In this document: positions 1 to 11,999 of the stretch, in pieces | Position numbering within the stretch: position 1 is the first letter of the stretch | Layout of the letters: each line of letters begins with the position of its first letter | DNA from: Sclerodactyla briareus | Lineage: Eukaryota; Echinodermata; Holothuroidea; Dendrochirotida; Sclerodactylidae | Assembly: GCA_026419785.1 (NCBI GenBank) | Contig: JAODTK010003765.1 | Location: 310,001-374,000, forward strand | DNA: 64,000 nucleotides | Direction of reading: 5' to 3' | The notes under the pieces: model-generated | Seen by the model: the letters and a program-made list of their open reading frames with translations, nothing else | Told to the model about the DNA's origin: nothing | Database searches by the model: none | Translations under genes and position numbers: made by a program

Positions 1-355
1 TCCTCGGAAACAAGTACTAACTTGTTCTCTAGTACTTTTGCAGGAGGGGATACATTGTGCATGTGGTGCCACAGTCAGCGGTAGATAGACTAGATGGGAT
101 AAATACCCGTTTACTAGATCACAAGTTCATAGAGCTCAGAGAATAATTACCTGGTTGTCTCTTCTCCGACGGAAAGTCGAAAACACCACTGGATCTTTTG
201 GTGCTCCCTGGTCTCTTGGGCGTTAATTACTCCGCTGAAGATTGAAGAAACTTATATCGGTGACAGATACACACGTCACATTCTAGGGGAAACGTGTAAA
301 CACCTGGGTACTGAAGCACATGGCACTTCTATGTACTGAGAGGAGCCTGAAAAAA

Positions 356-1658
356 CAGCATCGTACCTCGCGTGATGAAAGTGGGGTGAAGGGATGAAAA
401 TAAGCTAACTTTACTGACAGCATATTTCATATACCGACTTGTCAGCGCGTTCTTGAAGCAATAACGTCGGGGGCTACTTGAATATCTAAGCGGAGTGTGC
501 GCGCATCGGCTGCGCGTCTTATACTAGTAAGTACCAATTAGGCCTTCCAGATACCAGAAGAGGCCTTTCCTAGCTGCAAAAAGGGCCTTGACGTATTGCC
601 CCGGTTTGGGCAATTATCATACACATACATACGATGGCAATTAAGGGGGGGGGGGGGGGGGGGGATTTTGTGGAGACTGAGCCCAGTAGCTCCCCGTAGA
701 GGCACGCCTGCATGGACACTTTCGTACAGGTTTTTCAATTACGAAGATCTCAACACAGCGTGAATCACAACCTATCCTCTCCCCTCCCAACATCTCCCAA
801 TATCTTGCATTGCTTCCCCATACGCTGTAAGTGATAAACAGCACATACTAACAATACGTCTTTAGGGTCATCAAATAGTGGGAAAAATTGAATCAGTGAC
901 ATCCCACACAATCAGGTCTTCTGATAGAATATCTGGGCGGGTTGTTCACCCCCCCATTTAATCATTAACGGTACTCAGTTTCTTGCAAGGACATTTCGAG
1001 GATATCCGTAAGCCTTGTATATAGCCCGCGGTGGTTGTCACCCTCCCCATGTAACATTACGTGCCTTCTCCAGGATACATTTCCGAGATATCCCGTTAGA
1101 ACTTGTATATAGCCTATCTACAAATGCCACAATTGTATAGTTTTGTAGAAGATATGAGGATGATGAGCTGACTCTGCAAACTGCAGCAAGAGCTGGCAAA
1201 TCCAATGAAAGATAAAAGATATTAGGCGCGCGAAGCGCGCCGAAATTTCTCATCCCACTTAATATCGTATTCCCACTATGAGGAAAGTTGAAAATAATTC
1301 ATCCTCGAGGCAGTGGAGGCCCTCCAATCGCTCAGCAGAGAAACAGCGAATTTTACAATTCCATGACTTGTGGAAACTTCAATTTATTGGAGAGCCTAAA
1401 GATGTCGCTATTCCCATACGCGAAGTGCTGGAGCCGAATCTCTGGCTCCGGGATGCCGAAAGAATATCATTGAAGATACAGTAAAAGTTAGTTAAAATTC
1501 AGTAGCACATTCATTGAAGGTGCTATATGTCTATCGAGATATTTCTACACAATCCCGTCCTGCAGGAGGTACCGACAAGATCAGCAAATGTTCCGACAAC
1601 CGTCCGGGACGAAAAGTGGGGGTACCCTCCCCTGCCCCCCCCCCTCCGGTCGCTACTG
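356..1658. mobile_element. hAT-like insertion, copy A only
   Basis: The block starts CAGCATCG and ends CGCTACTG, whose reverse complement CAGTAGCG is a typical hAT end. It is flanked by the imperfect 8-bp pair TGAAAAAA (348-355) and TGCAAAAC (1,659-1,666). Copy B has one such site, at about 43,903-43,920. Long G and C runs lie near the ends (645-664 and about 1,635-1,646). No transposase is recognisable inside, so it is probably non-autonomous. The agreement between the two termini is modest, so nesting of two elements is possible. Confidence 0.65.
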
Positions 1659-1984
1659 TGCAAAACAATCTAACAGAACACGAGAACAAAACGAGAATTG
1701 TCCTGACTTGTCCCATTTGCATTACCTCCATCGTTAGAGGAGGAAAACACCTTCACTTTGCAGATAACTGATCCCGGGATTCCGATGAGTAGTGGACGCC
1801 AACATCACATAAAACTCTAAACCCCCTCTATGTGATACTGATAATCGCATCTATCTAATTGAACATACCATCCAGCTATCTAGCTATCTGTCTGTCCCTC
1901 CATTCTAACACCTACTATGTATCCATCTGACTGTCAATAAAAAATTACTTCGTTCACAAATCGTGGAACTTACAATAGGTCTAC

Positions 1985-2059
1985 CCAGCCTGGCGCCAAC
2001 AGGTGGGTACCGGGGACATGTCCCCCCCCCACTTTCAAAGTTGGGGATATATATCGTTT

Positions 2060-2095
<36 letters not shown>

Positions 2096-2990
2096 CCCAC
2101 TTTTCGTCGCCGAATAAAAAATAATAGGCACTGCCGATTTTGTATCACTCACACACTTATTCAGAATTTTGTCTACCCAAACATAATCGCGTTGGGAATT
2201 GTCTGAAGTCCACTAATTCCAGAAGCGGACCCCAGGTGAAGATCTGGAACCACTAGGTCGAGGGGAGGATTACCCATGCTTCATGGCGAGTTCTCGAATT
2301 TTAAATCGAATAGCCGAAGTGCATAATTTTTTTTAAGTGTTCGCGCGCAATGGCTTTTTTCTTCTTCCAGGCGTTGTAGGCTACTAAAATATGCGATGTA
2401 TTGTAAGCTTCGAATCATTTGTTCACTCGATTTTCAAAAGCCTTGGTGCAGACATGCCCCCCCCCTCATTTTCTGAGGATGACGGGCGAATTCGTGGAAG
2501 TTTTGGGAATTTTTTGCAGTCTTTTCGACAAAATGCCCGGAAAACATGCATTTTTGTCAGCGCGCTTGTTTCCAATGCCCGACTTGTAAATTCGGTACAA
2601 ATGTAGGCTCTCAAATGGAGTGCCCGTACGCCTATGGCTTTCCCTCCGATCCACCTGATACCGTTCGGTAGACCCCCTGGATCCCCCGCAAAAAAAGCCA
2701 GAGTAGGAATGGTAATACAAAAAATACCATGTGTGATACTCGTAACATCATCTTAGTATGCACCATAACAACTCTTTTGTCTGTCTTTACTCAAATCACA
2801 AATGTAAATGGGTACTATGGAGCCTGGCAATGCCGTTCCGTCGATCTGGAGGTATGAGAATCTGAAATTTTCCGTGTACGCTCCGCGACAACCGATGGTG
2901 GCCTCCGCTTAGATGGTCCTTTGCCTTCGATGTGCCCCCCCCCCGATTTTCGAACCCGACTCCCTGCCTACCATTCCAATGAATGATACT
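1985..2990. mobile_element. C-tract-rich insertion block, copy A only
   Basis: About 1 kb here corresponds to only some 40 bp in copy B (44,160-44,200). It contains a C run of more than 30 bases at 2,062-2,094 and further C tracts near 2,024, 2,456 and 2,935. The segment 2,860-2,955 resembles the inner right end of the complete hAT at 12,871-14,340, sharing the order ACGCTCCG, AACC, ATGG, TTAGAT then a C tract. I read it as degenerate, probably nested, hAT-related debris. Exact element ends could not be fixed. Confidence 0.5.
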
Positions 2991-3784
2991 GTGACTCGAC
3001 TATGCAAATATCCATTAAATATTGGGATGAGAACATTTTAACGACGGTATTTTCCACAAAATGCTGGGAGGTTTGACCCCTTACCCTCACGACCAGCCCG
3101 TAACCGCTAAGTGCTAGTTAACAAATAACCGGAATACCGAAATTATAGCTAGAATGTTTTTTATCAGATGAAACTTGGCATCTAATGTAATGACAGCAAA
3201 GGGGAGTATCAAGAGCGTAGGGTGGTCGACCTCTTTGGAAGGGTAGAGGGTCAGGATGCAGGTGACGTATCAGCATAAGGTGATGTATAGCTATCGATTT
3301 GATAAGAGCAATGGCTCAAGCTACATAGCCCCCGTCAGCTGAAAGGTAGGGGTGAGTGGGAGGAAGGATTCATTCAATCACCCGGCCTGGTAACATGGGA
3401 AATCGGAGGCGAGTGATATAGGCTATAGAGCCGTGGTCGTCAGTGCTATCCCTCATAGTCGAGGATCATTGTTTTCCATCAGTCTAATTCTTGTGAAATC
3501 TCATATGACAATGTGGGGCTTTGAATGTTCCCCATGCGGCAATTAGGACATGCGTTCCAGATGGCAACTGAGGCTTTGGCTATTTCTGCCTTTCGTTCCT
3601 CCTTTCCCTTTTTTTTCTTGGCAATGTTGATTCCGCATCTCTTCACGTTTGTTTCTCTAAGAATTTTTGTTCCCCTTTCCTTTTGTAAGTGAGTTTATAA
3701 AGTCAGTAAGTGAGAATACACTAATCAATTCAGATATTGACGAGAATTTGGTGTAGCTGATGGTGTTACAGGCTACCTCCGACT

Positions 3785-3895
3785 ACCTAAACTCCAGCTG
3801 GAATTCCATCCGGTCCAGCAAGCTTGTTATAATGCCATGGTCTTGATGGCCTTTCTACTTCCTCGAATGATTTACTTTTATCTAGGAGATATCCG
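3785..3895 (-). pseudogene. LINE reverse-transcriptase scrap (copy A)
   Basis: Read on the minus strand, about 35 codons give SFEEVE, then NKLAGPDGIPAG. NKxxGPDGIPxE is the conserved opening block of non-LTR retrotransposon reverse transcriptases. No downstream palm motifs were found in the next kilobase, so this is a short fossil. The equivalent in copy B is 44,988-45,085, where one frameshift separates the two halves. Clade not assigned. Confidence 0.6.
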
Positions 3896-3999
3896 ATTCA
3901 TTTATGTAGGAGAGTAATTAGAAGGTACATGAAGTAGAAAGTACAAAGCTGGAGTATAAATGAACCACATTGAATACAAGCAGCATGGTGTAAGTTCAT

Positions 4000-5080
4000 G
4001 CGACGGCTGATCAGGTATAGCTGCTCGTTAACAAATCACATGTAGCTAAAACGTTACCACGCATGATAATAACCATTATCTGAAGAATCATCTAATATCT
4101 GAGCTTGTTTTGTTCTTTAGCTACGATAATACTATATGTTTAATAATTCTTGTTGCGCAGCAATTGACTATGCCATGGCTCCCTCCCAACGGAGGGAGAC
4201 ACATGGCCTAGAACGCATATCCCGGAATGTCGACTGAAAATTATCATTTTATTCATTTGTATCATTTGACGAAAACAGTAAAAACCGTAAGGCTTGTCAC
4301 GAAATGACTACTCATTGGAGTAAGTATAATCGTGAGAATGATATGCTCGTCAACCCACATTTACTACACAACACCACATCAAATTTATAACCACAGTACT
4401 GACCAATTTCTCTAGATTGCCATCAGAGTTTGATGGTGTAACAGAATACATCACCAGAATTTATGCTTGGCCATTTCGTCGGGAAGGTATGGCATGAGCT
4501 GTAGCTCCACTGTGAAGAAGAAAGTAGAGTCTATATGATAGCAACCCAGCTGTCCTGTGTTTGAAGTCAATTTATAGTAGGATAGAGTATAGAATTAACT
4601 TCTCAGAACAATTTGTGGCATGTTTACCAAAATTTGAATGGATCACATGCTTGAAGGAAATCCCATACTAATCCAGATGGAAACTGTCCTCATTAGAGAG
4701 GAGAAGGAACAATCCCACTTTACATTGAGGTTGGGAAGGGATGCATGTTTAACTATCGGAGCATACGATACGGATGCATCGGTTATGATATCGAAGAGTG
4801 CTGGCTGTTTAACCTGTTATATTACTCTTTTTTTTTAAAAATCGTCCCGTCTGTGCCCGATTACTGCCCATTCGTTCAAAAGTTTTAGTCAGAACAGAAA
4901 AGCTCTATTAGCAAGAACCCCTGTTTTCTGCTAAAGCAAACCTGGAATGTTGTAAAAGATTATGCATCATTGCCAATTCTATATTAGGCTTCATGGAACC
5001 ACAACCTAGGTGTCCAACGTTGCAATCAAACTACTGGTAAGCTGTAGCACATATTTGAGTAACACGACCTTTGAAACGAC
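4000..5080. other. Conserved between copies, nothing recognised
   Basis: Matches copy B from about 45,340 to 46,620 with scattered indels. An open frame of 66 codons at 4,638-4,838 is broken in copy B, so it is not supported as a gene. I see no RNA gene or transposon end here. Confidence 0.4.
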
Positions 5081-5089
5081 GTCTTCGCA

Positions 5090-5650
5090 CCGCGACATTC
5101 TTATCACGCACCGGATACATTATTATCAGAAAGAAGTGACATCCATACATGACTACAGTCTGCTTAATCCAATAGTGCAATGCAAAATGACTGATTATTG
5201 ACACAATATGGTAAAAAACAGCCCCCATTAGAAAACACTCCGGTAATAAGCTAATGATAGTAAATGGTTTGTTTCTCAACAAACTGAAAAATGCAAATAG
5301 CAGTGTCCTAGTATGAAGCTATTCCCTAATGAACAGTCCCAACTGCGAATTCGATGATTTTGATTGGCGTCGTCTCGGGAGTTGTATTGAAGAAGACACA
5401 TTGATCTATCACCCTGAAGTGTAAGCTGCAACAACAGTAAGGCAAACAAATCAGGATTCGTTCGCGCATCCGTTACATACCTCTCGAGGATACATCCAAT
5501 GTAGTGAAGCATCTAGCGATAAAACACTGCGTGGATGGAGTGTACTTTTTTTCGCCATTTTCCGCCAGGCCGCAAAAAAAAAAACTCATCGTACGCGCAG
5601 GAAATTCAAGGATGGAAAGCCAATTGAAATTTTCTTCGTGTCTGTTATAG
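5090..5650. mobile_element. Insertion of about 560 bp, copy A only
   Basis: Copy B passes directly from CCTTTGAAA to the sequence equivalent to 5,655 (46,622-46,640), so this segment is an insertion in A or deletion in B. An A run occurs near 5,576. A 119-codon minus-strand open frame (5,832-5,473) crosses the junction and is therefore unlikely to be a gene. Element type unknown. Confidence 0.45.
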
Positions 5651-5654
5651 ACTA

Positions 5655-8600
5655 AACCCGGCTCACGCTTTGATTTCCACACCAATGCTTTCTTAAGTGA
5701 TGAACCAATGTAAGTGGAAGCTGAAGGAAAAGATCGGTCAATCACCTCAGAAAGTCTCATCACATCCACCACATCGCAAAGGAAATATTGCAGCATATGC
5801 AACATATGAGGATGCCTGTTAGGTAGTACCATCGTGCAACAGGTGTAGTTAATGGAGAATACATCTGTTATCCCTTGAGGTCATGGCAAATGAAAACCAA
5901 ACGTCTCGCGCGAAGAAGTTGGACGGAGGAAACTTCCATGCTCTGATCGCAATACCTGGTAATTAACAGGTGACTGTCACCATTAACAGTCAACTTCTGG
6001 TAAACAGAGTTCCTATACGATGTCCCTGGCCAACATCATGTGTACGTGTGATACCTTTGATCGCGGGTCCGTTGGTAACTTTAGAGATGAGATTTTTGTC
6101 GCCGCAAACTGGCAATTCTGCGGGGTCAATGCTGCTGGTAACGGCAACAGAAATATTTTATCAGCAGCATCACGTTTGGTAGTGGCGTAGGGCGTGTAAA
6201 GACGTCGCAAATCTCGGTGACTGGGCACACACGCATTTTGTAATCAAGACAATTACGCCATCGGTATAGCGAACAGAGACAACCTCCATGATAGAATTTT
6301 TTTATGGTTTTTTGTTTTTTTTGTTTCTTGCACCTGTTGCGTGAAGGCGGACCGTGTATAGCAGAATATCAGGAATGCGGATCTTTGTCGTACTATATGA
6401 GGTCATATGTTACGTTTCGGAGTCACTAGTGTCTGAGGACGACATTGAGCTCTCGAAAATGTTGTTGGAGACTGCAGACCGTGACCAACAGGATGGAGTT
6501 GCGCCAACAGGAATTCCCACACCCAGCCAGGTCATTTCGGGAAGGGTGTTGAGGTCCACAATTCCCCCCAAGGTATTCTCTTATTTCTAGATGATGGCCG
6601 CATCAACGAGAAGATGGATCACCGAGGTGAGTCGAAGGAAGATATACCTCCACTGTTAATGTAGCCAAAACGCGCCAAGTACAGACAACTGTATTGGATC
6701 AGACAGAGAGAGGGAAATGCCACTGCTCATGACGTTTAAACTGAACTATGAAGGAGCGCTTGTCAGACGATCAGCAGCAGTAGCAGTCACAAACGGAAAG
6801 CACATTGCTACAGAAAAAGAGCGGTACATGTACGGCATAACCCATCGAAGCTGCTCGAACCAAGGGATTACCTGATTATTGGAATTCAGAAACCAATTCG
6901 GATGCACAATTGGGCACAGTGTGCAAATAGTCACACATCCTATTGAATATAAAGATCAGATGATAATGGTGGATATGAAGTCATGATCGATAAATGTCTT
7001 TTTCTCACGATACGTTCATTTTCATGAAAGTTGTTCTCCGATTTGCAGGAGCTCGTTTGCAAGGTTGACCACCAAGGTTGCGAACCTATGCTCTATAAAT
7101 ATCATTGTAGATACAATTTTAGGTGCACACCTTTATAACGTGTTATGCATGTTGAATCTCTCTGCTAGTACCACGTAGTCAGGCAATCACAACTCACAAA
7201 GCGTTCGAAGAGCTGAATCGCATAACAGACATATGGGCTTGTCTGGGAGCAGCCCGGAAATTATACATCTTTCTGCACACTTCACGTGGTGGTAGATGTC
7301 TCTTACGTGATCCACTAGTCATTGGAACGATTTCTGAACGCAGTCAGCAGAATCAACGAAATCGCAGTGGTGAGAGAGGACGTACAAGCAGGAGGTGAAA
7401 GATACTCTTTTACCCGGAATAGATTCCGAGTTCGAATCCAATTGGAAGCACGATAATCATCATCATTATGATGTCACTAGATTCATCAACACATCGATGA
7501 GAAGACCCCATTTAGAGTGTACCCTGCAGGTATAGAGTGTGAAGGAAATGAGGAAGAACTATACTTTAGAGGATCCAGAGTTACATGACATAACTTTGAC
7601 GGTACGTTCTGTTTAGGAGGTATAACGCCCATGTTTGTGGTTGTCCTCGTACAGTTATCTTTGGAGCGGTAGTCTTCACAGGAAGAATAATGTCCTCAGA
7701 TGGGTTCATAAGAGAAAGCTCGGAGTAACACTTCTGTGTTACGGGACCTGTAAGAGAGAAGTAGATAAGTGGCCCAAACGCGGAATTTGTAATATTTCAG
7801 TATCTACCAGTTACAACTGTATAATTGTCAACAAAAAAGGTGGTTCAATGACCAAACGTTCGCTGGAGGAGAGCTGTCATACGCGCCATACCATCTGTCA
7901 ATGAAGGCGGACTCGCCAGAGACAATCGCATGTCTACATAACGATATATTGGGAAAATCAAACAAGAGGGCAATCCACGGTGCTGCCTTATCTCATTGGC
8001 ATTACTGGAAATTCGGCATCGAATCTCCAAACATTTGCAAGTACGATTACATAACTAGATTAACGGAAAACCCTAGTAATCAACAGGCTTTTGGGTCATT
8101 AACGGGATCATCCCCTCTCCTCAAATATAATTCACCTGTTTGCCGGGTTCATAAACCCTGGTAGCAGGTGCAAGTGCCACTCTCCACCACATTGCTGAGG
8201 TTCAAAATATCGGAATTTAAGAAATGGCTATAGTAAAATGGATCCACTGTTGTCTATAAGTGGAAAACAGGAGCTAAACCGAGCAGAGTAATGTCAATTA
8301 TTGGCATCACGTCCCAATTTTTTTCTTTCAATTAACATATCATCGGAATAGTCCCATCAGTTTGTGTGCCTATGCAAAAAGATTGCAAAACACATGCTAT
8401 GAAAAAGAGAATATTTTGATTGCAGAAGATCAGGATGAGTTCTTCAGTGTGTAACGAATTAAACACATGTAACCCACCCCCCCACAAACCCACAATTAGG
8501 CCACTGGCGAGCACGATCGGCGTGACAGTGAAGCCATGAAATGTCTGTGGGCATCATCGTTCTGTTCGTACTGCTCACTCGTGTCAATGTACCTGCGAAG

Positions 8601-9075
8601 GTACAGATCCGCCAGAAGAGGCAGAATGATACTGACGTGATTAGGTGCACAGCAGTTTTCATAGCTTCCTAGACTGTGCTGTCAATCTTTCTCGAGGAAG
8701 GAACACTGACTGAGGCAAGCACACCCGCCTCACACCCGCAGATTGGGGGTTGTAGCCTCCGTAGCTGGATTCATTCTGCCCGTATATGAAGAAAATATCC
8801 TCTGTGCAATGTATACATTTACATGAATCTAGTTATATTTTCATGTGTTTCATCCTAAAATATTTCATCCAGTACGTATGTCGGAAAGTGTCTGCTAACT
8901 CAAGCATCCATCAGCTCTAAGCATCACTGGCCAGTATGGTCATTAATCCCACTTTGGGGATATTATGGTTTTGGCGTACGGTCGGAAGATTTTGTGTTAA
9001 CCGCAATAAACGCATATTTCCGGATTGAATGTAAACTTTGCACACATGTTCGCCATCACAAAATCGCGAGTAGGT
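5655..9075. other. Gene-poor conserved stretch, copy A
   Basis: Aligns to 46,650-50,125 in copy B. The best open frames (6,354-6,590 and 7,635-7,904) share recognisable peptides with B but change frame there (47,308-47,568; about 48,680-48,900), so coding status is unsupported. A tRNA-like promoter pair lies at 7,361-7,440 (see findings). Copy B has about 60 extra bases near 48,422-48,480. No family recognised. Confidence 0.4.
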
Positions 9076-9077
9076 TC

Positions 9078-9330
9078 AATGTGGGCGTCGCCGCACTACT
9101 CTGGGCGGCGGACATCTTGAATTTTCAACGAAAATGAATCGATTAGTGTTTTGTACAATAACTCCATAGTGCCTTTTCGGACCCATATGAAAACTCTGCG
9201 CACATAATCGTCAATGAAAATCTTGAATGAGTCGAAACGGTGAGGCGTCGCCACGCTATGGCGGCGGCCATCTGGACTTTTGCAAAACTGGCAATGATTT
9301 GAGACCAACTTTGGTTTTCACCCCATACAA
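9078..9330. repeat. GTCGCC/GGCGGCCAT minisatellite, copy A
   Basis: Two units, each with a GTCGCC...GGCGGCCAT block followed by an AT-rich stretch containing TTTTGCAAAACTG or similar. They begin near 9,081 and 9,241. Copy B has three units (50,141, 50,295, 50,543). The minus-strand open frames across it (up to 163 codons, 9,634-9,143) come from the repeat and are not treated as genes. Confidence 0.65.
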
Positions 9331-10411
9331 CCAAACCCGGCGGCCAGTTTAAGCCTCTCAGGTAAATGATTCTCCTCACAGTTTCGCAGTCGCAAACAAA
9401 AACGATCATTTTCAAACCATAATTTTGCCACCATGGACCCACCCAGCGGCCATTTCGAATTCTGGCATAACTGATTCTAATGCAGATTGCATATTTGATA
9501 CATGGTGTGTTGCATTGGAACCACCTCGCACTTCCCTGGGCATGAATCCACCTTTTGATAAAATGAAACAAGGCGAACAATGTCGCCCTCTGATTGATTG
9601 TAAGTTGGGATATACACGTTAGCAGTTTACCCACCAGGCGAACGCTAGTTTAGAGCTGCCATGCTGGAGGTGGTTAGCTTCAAAACGGTGGATGGTGTAT
9701 ACCTAGTGAAAATTTGCTCTGGGTTCATGAGACGGTGAAGTAAGGGGTACCATTTTTGCTCTGAGCAAAAAGTGTGAATTTGAAGGCTAGGACCGAACAG
9801 AGGGTGTCATACCCCCTATTACTAGATATTTTGGTTTAAATGCGTCATAAACATGTAAACGCTAAATGTTACATAATATTGGTCATAGGGAGGGGTCCCT
9901 AGTGTTACAACCTTCGCCATGTTACTAGTTATTCCAAACAACACTTCGCAGTTAGAGACCAGTTCACCTGCATCCAAGAATGTTATTCTGATTTTAATCT
10001 AACGTTTCGGGTTTGAAACCCTCATCAAGGATATTGCTATTATAAGTTCAGCACAGCTTAAATCAAAAATGACGCATCAACAGAGGACTATAACCTATCA
10101 TGAGAGTATTAATAACTTCATTATGCTCCGTGTAACCTACTCAATTCTCTGAAGGAGAACGCGATAATCCTCCCGACTGATATACTAGGCCTGGGCAAGT
10201 CCAACGCTAGTAACATACGTTCACTATAGCGGGGGGGGTGGCGACGCAACGGTGAACAGAGTCGGCACGGTGACGGTGACGGCAACAGGCAACGGCAATC
10301 CGGAAAAAGCGTCACATTATAGCGGCAATGATGATTACCGCATACGGCAAAGAAGAAGCCGTTTGCGGCAAAAAAACAATGGCGGGAAAATAAAAGTGTT
10401 CCATAATGAAC

Positions 10412-10560
10412 ATGGAGCGACCCGATGAAGAGGGTATTTTCCTGTCGTGCTATCTTTTCAAATGCACGGAAGAAGAAAGTCAATAAGAGGACGTTTTGGG
10501 TTCATGAATCCTCAAGAAGCGGAAGGAACACGGTGTTTACTATCACCCGTTCAATGGAAA
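10412..10560 (+). pseudogene. Harbinger transposase N-terminal exon (copy A)
   Basis: Starts at an ATG 0.2 kb inside the left array. Allowing a frameshift, it reads a short acidic leader, then KKKVNKRTFWVH, ILKKRKEHGVYYH and LFNG. R-x-FWVHPxxxxRxxxGxYHxL is the conserved start of HARBI1/PIF transposases. The stop near 10,485 is removed by one indel relative to copy B. No downstream DDE catalytic residues were found, so it cannot encode an active enzyme here. Confidence 0.68.
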
Positions 10561-10981
10561 AATGACGGTTGCCTGTGACGTTTGACTATCACAGGTATCT
10601 CTAGACCAGTTATTTCTTTTGCATTTTGTAGGCATAAAGTAAGTAGGCTACCCTAGGTCTATTTTCGGATGCCCAGGGTTAGGCCCTAGGCGGTCACGGG
10701 GCAGGGTATCGCTGGCTCTGAAAGCCGTGGTTCCATTAAGCGATTTCTAGCGCATGAATCGACAAAGCACTGTCGCTTCAGGAGAAAATGTTATTTTCCT
10801 CCTTTTTTAATCTATTCTGGGAAACATAATCTAAATTTGGGGTCCAAACTTCACAAAAAGGGTCTATGGACCCCGAGACCCGAGTAGGAAACTTGCAAGG
10901 GTGGGCTACCGTAACAGGGCATAGGCATAGGGCTAGCGTTGAGTTATGCAGTGCTACAGCACATGGGTGTCGAGAAACTAC

Positions 10982-11148
10982 TGTCAAAAAGATGGTTCCC
11001 ATCTGATTGGATATTCTCTCCATGTATTATAGATAGTTATTTTATCGTGGTAGCCTGGGTCCAGCACATTATAGATGCAGGACTCATTTTGCACGAAATT
11101 TGCAAGGTTTTCGAAATCCTCTCTTGGCAAGTCGGACTTGCGAGGCAT
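10982..11148 (-). CDS. MADF-domain first exon (copy A)
   Basis: The minus strand from 11,148 reads MPRKSDLPREDFE, NFVQNESCIYNVLD, YHDKITIYNTW. This matches the first half of a MADF (Myb/SANT-like) DNA-binding domain: hydrophobic-x2-V-x2-xPxLY, then Y-D/x-x-W. The frame is disturbed near 11,010 relative to copy B. The exon would end at a donor (GTAAGT in copy B; GTAGT here). MADF proteins bind DNA and are encoded both by host genes and by Harbinger elements; the neighbouring transposase exon favours the latter. Confidence 0.66.
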
Positions 11149-11404
11149 AATTATTGTAAATAATTCGTGTCATTAAAAGTTGCCGCACTTCCCGTATACT
11201 CCTACCCCAGCCAGCTGTTTTGCGTAAACAGCCCTTGACCGGTTGTTGACTGGAATTTGGTCATGTGCGCAGTATTACCACGGTAAAACGGGATTTTCAA
11301 TCGCTTCCGAGAAGCAATTGAGTTTTTGCTGCTGCGGTCATGTGAATGTCGGATTGCGATGGTTGTTCCATGCCAGGGGGATCGGTCTGTTTATTATTGT
11401 GAGC

Positions 11405-11460
11405 AAGTTGTTGTCGCCGTTGCCGTGCGGTGCCGTTGCCGTCGCCGTTGCCAGTTATAG
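11405..11460. repeat. GCCGTTGCCGTC hexamer array
   Basis: Interrupted tandem array of GCCGTT/GCCGTC hexamers. Related arrays in the same orientation lie at about 16,680-16,715, 52,765-52,810 and 59,815-59,850, and in reverse orientation (GGCAACGGCGAC) at 10,235-10,310, 51,575-51,650 and 54,238-54,275. Several are followed or preceded by TATAG and a GTGTGAACGTACC-like string. The array does not behave as a simple microsatellite because its flanks recur with it. Confidence 0.7.
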
Positions 11461-11729
11461 AGGTGGGAATCCTTTACGCGTATGGCTGACGCAAGGTACG
11501 GGTACCGGGTTGCGGACCTTCATTGTTCAATATATTCAATGCGTCGTGATTCCATATGTACGGACACGGAATGTGGGTATCGCGGAGTGCGGCAGTGCCG
11601 CAACCGATCGTCGGTTAGCCATCGTGCCATACGCCATGGATGCGAATTAGCCTTGTCGTCTGCGTTATGACGTCATCCGCCTGATGAATCTGTTTATTCC
11701 CTGCGCGCCCCACCCCAAAAAAGGTTAAG

Positions 11730-11905
11730 ATGCCACGATCGCAATACGATATTTCCGTGGTGGAAACTGAAAAAGTATTCGAGCTCGGAGGAGCCACCCA
11801 ATTTTACAATATACGGCTACCAGAAATCGAGATGCTCATTTGCATCTCATATTTGGAAGAATGTCGCAGAGAAAATAAAGAGAGGACATCGAGAGGAACA
11901 TCGAG
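11730..11905 (+). CDS. Second MADF-domain first exon (copy A)
   Basis: ATG at 11,730. The encoded start is MPRSQYDISVVETEKVFEL; with two single-base corrections indicated by copy B it continues RSHPILYNIRLPEYRD and WKNVAEKI. This is a clear MADF pattern (LxxL/V-xxxPxLY, xxYRD, WxxIAxxxG). It lies 0.27 kb right of the Harbinger-like unit and faces away from the first MADF exon. A possible donor GGTAAAG lies at about 11,906. No second exon found. Confidence 0.68.
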
Positions 11906-11999
11906 GGTAAAGACGCAGTAGGCCTATTGAAGACATCGTACTCACAAAGCTATATTGCAGGAGGACATAGGCTGATGGTACACGAATAGCGCAAACGTC

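Larger units (their letters stand above)
10205..11462 (+). mobile_element. PIF/Harbinger-like unit, deleted (copy A)
   Basis: The block opens with ACGTTCACTATAGCGG and GGCAACGG-rich repeats, and closes with the mirror array GCCGTTGCCGTCGCCG (11,405-11,460). Inside are a Harbinger transposase N-terminal exon on the plus strand (10,412-10,560) and a MADF exon on the minus strand (11,148-10,982). Known Harbinger elements carry a DDE transposase plus a Myb/SANT/MADF-like protein, so the combination fits. The DDE core is missing, so the unit is an internally deleted derivative. The exact ends are not proven; a 3-bp target duplication was not identified. Confidence 0.6.

Noticed and set aside
2003-2206. 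Poly-proline and poly-glycine frames over 2,050-2,100
   Set aside because: Translation of a long C homopolymer; the same holds near 660, 27,290 and 28,690.
9143-9634. 163-codon minus-strand open frame
   Set aside because: It runs across the GTCGCC minisatellite, is broken in copy B, and has no domain I recognise.
10241-11650. 135-codon plus-strand frame at 11,243-11,650 with Val/Ala repeats
   Set aside because: The repeats are the GCCGTT hexamer array read as codons; it is shifted in copy B.
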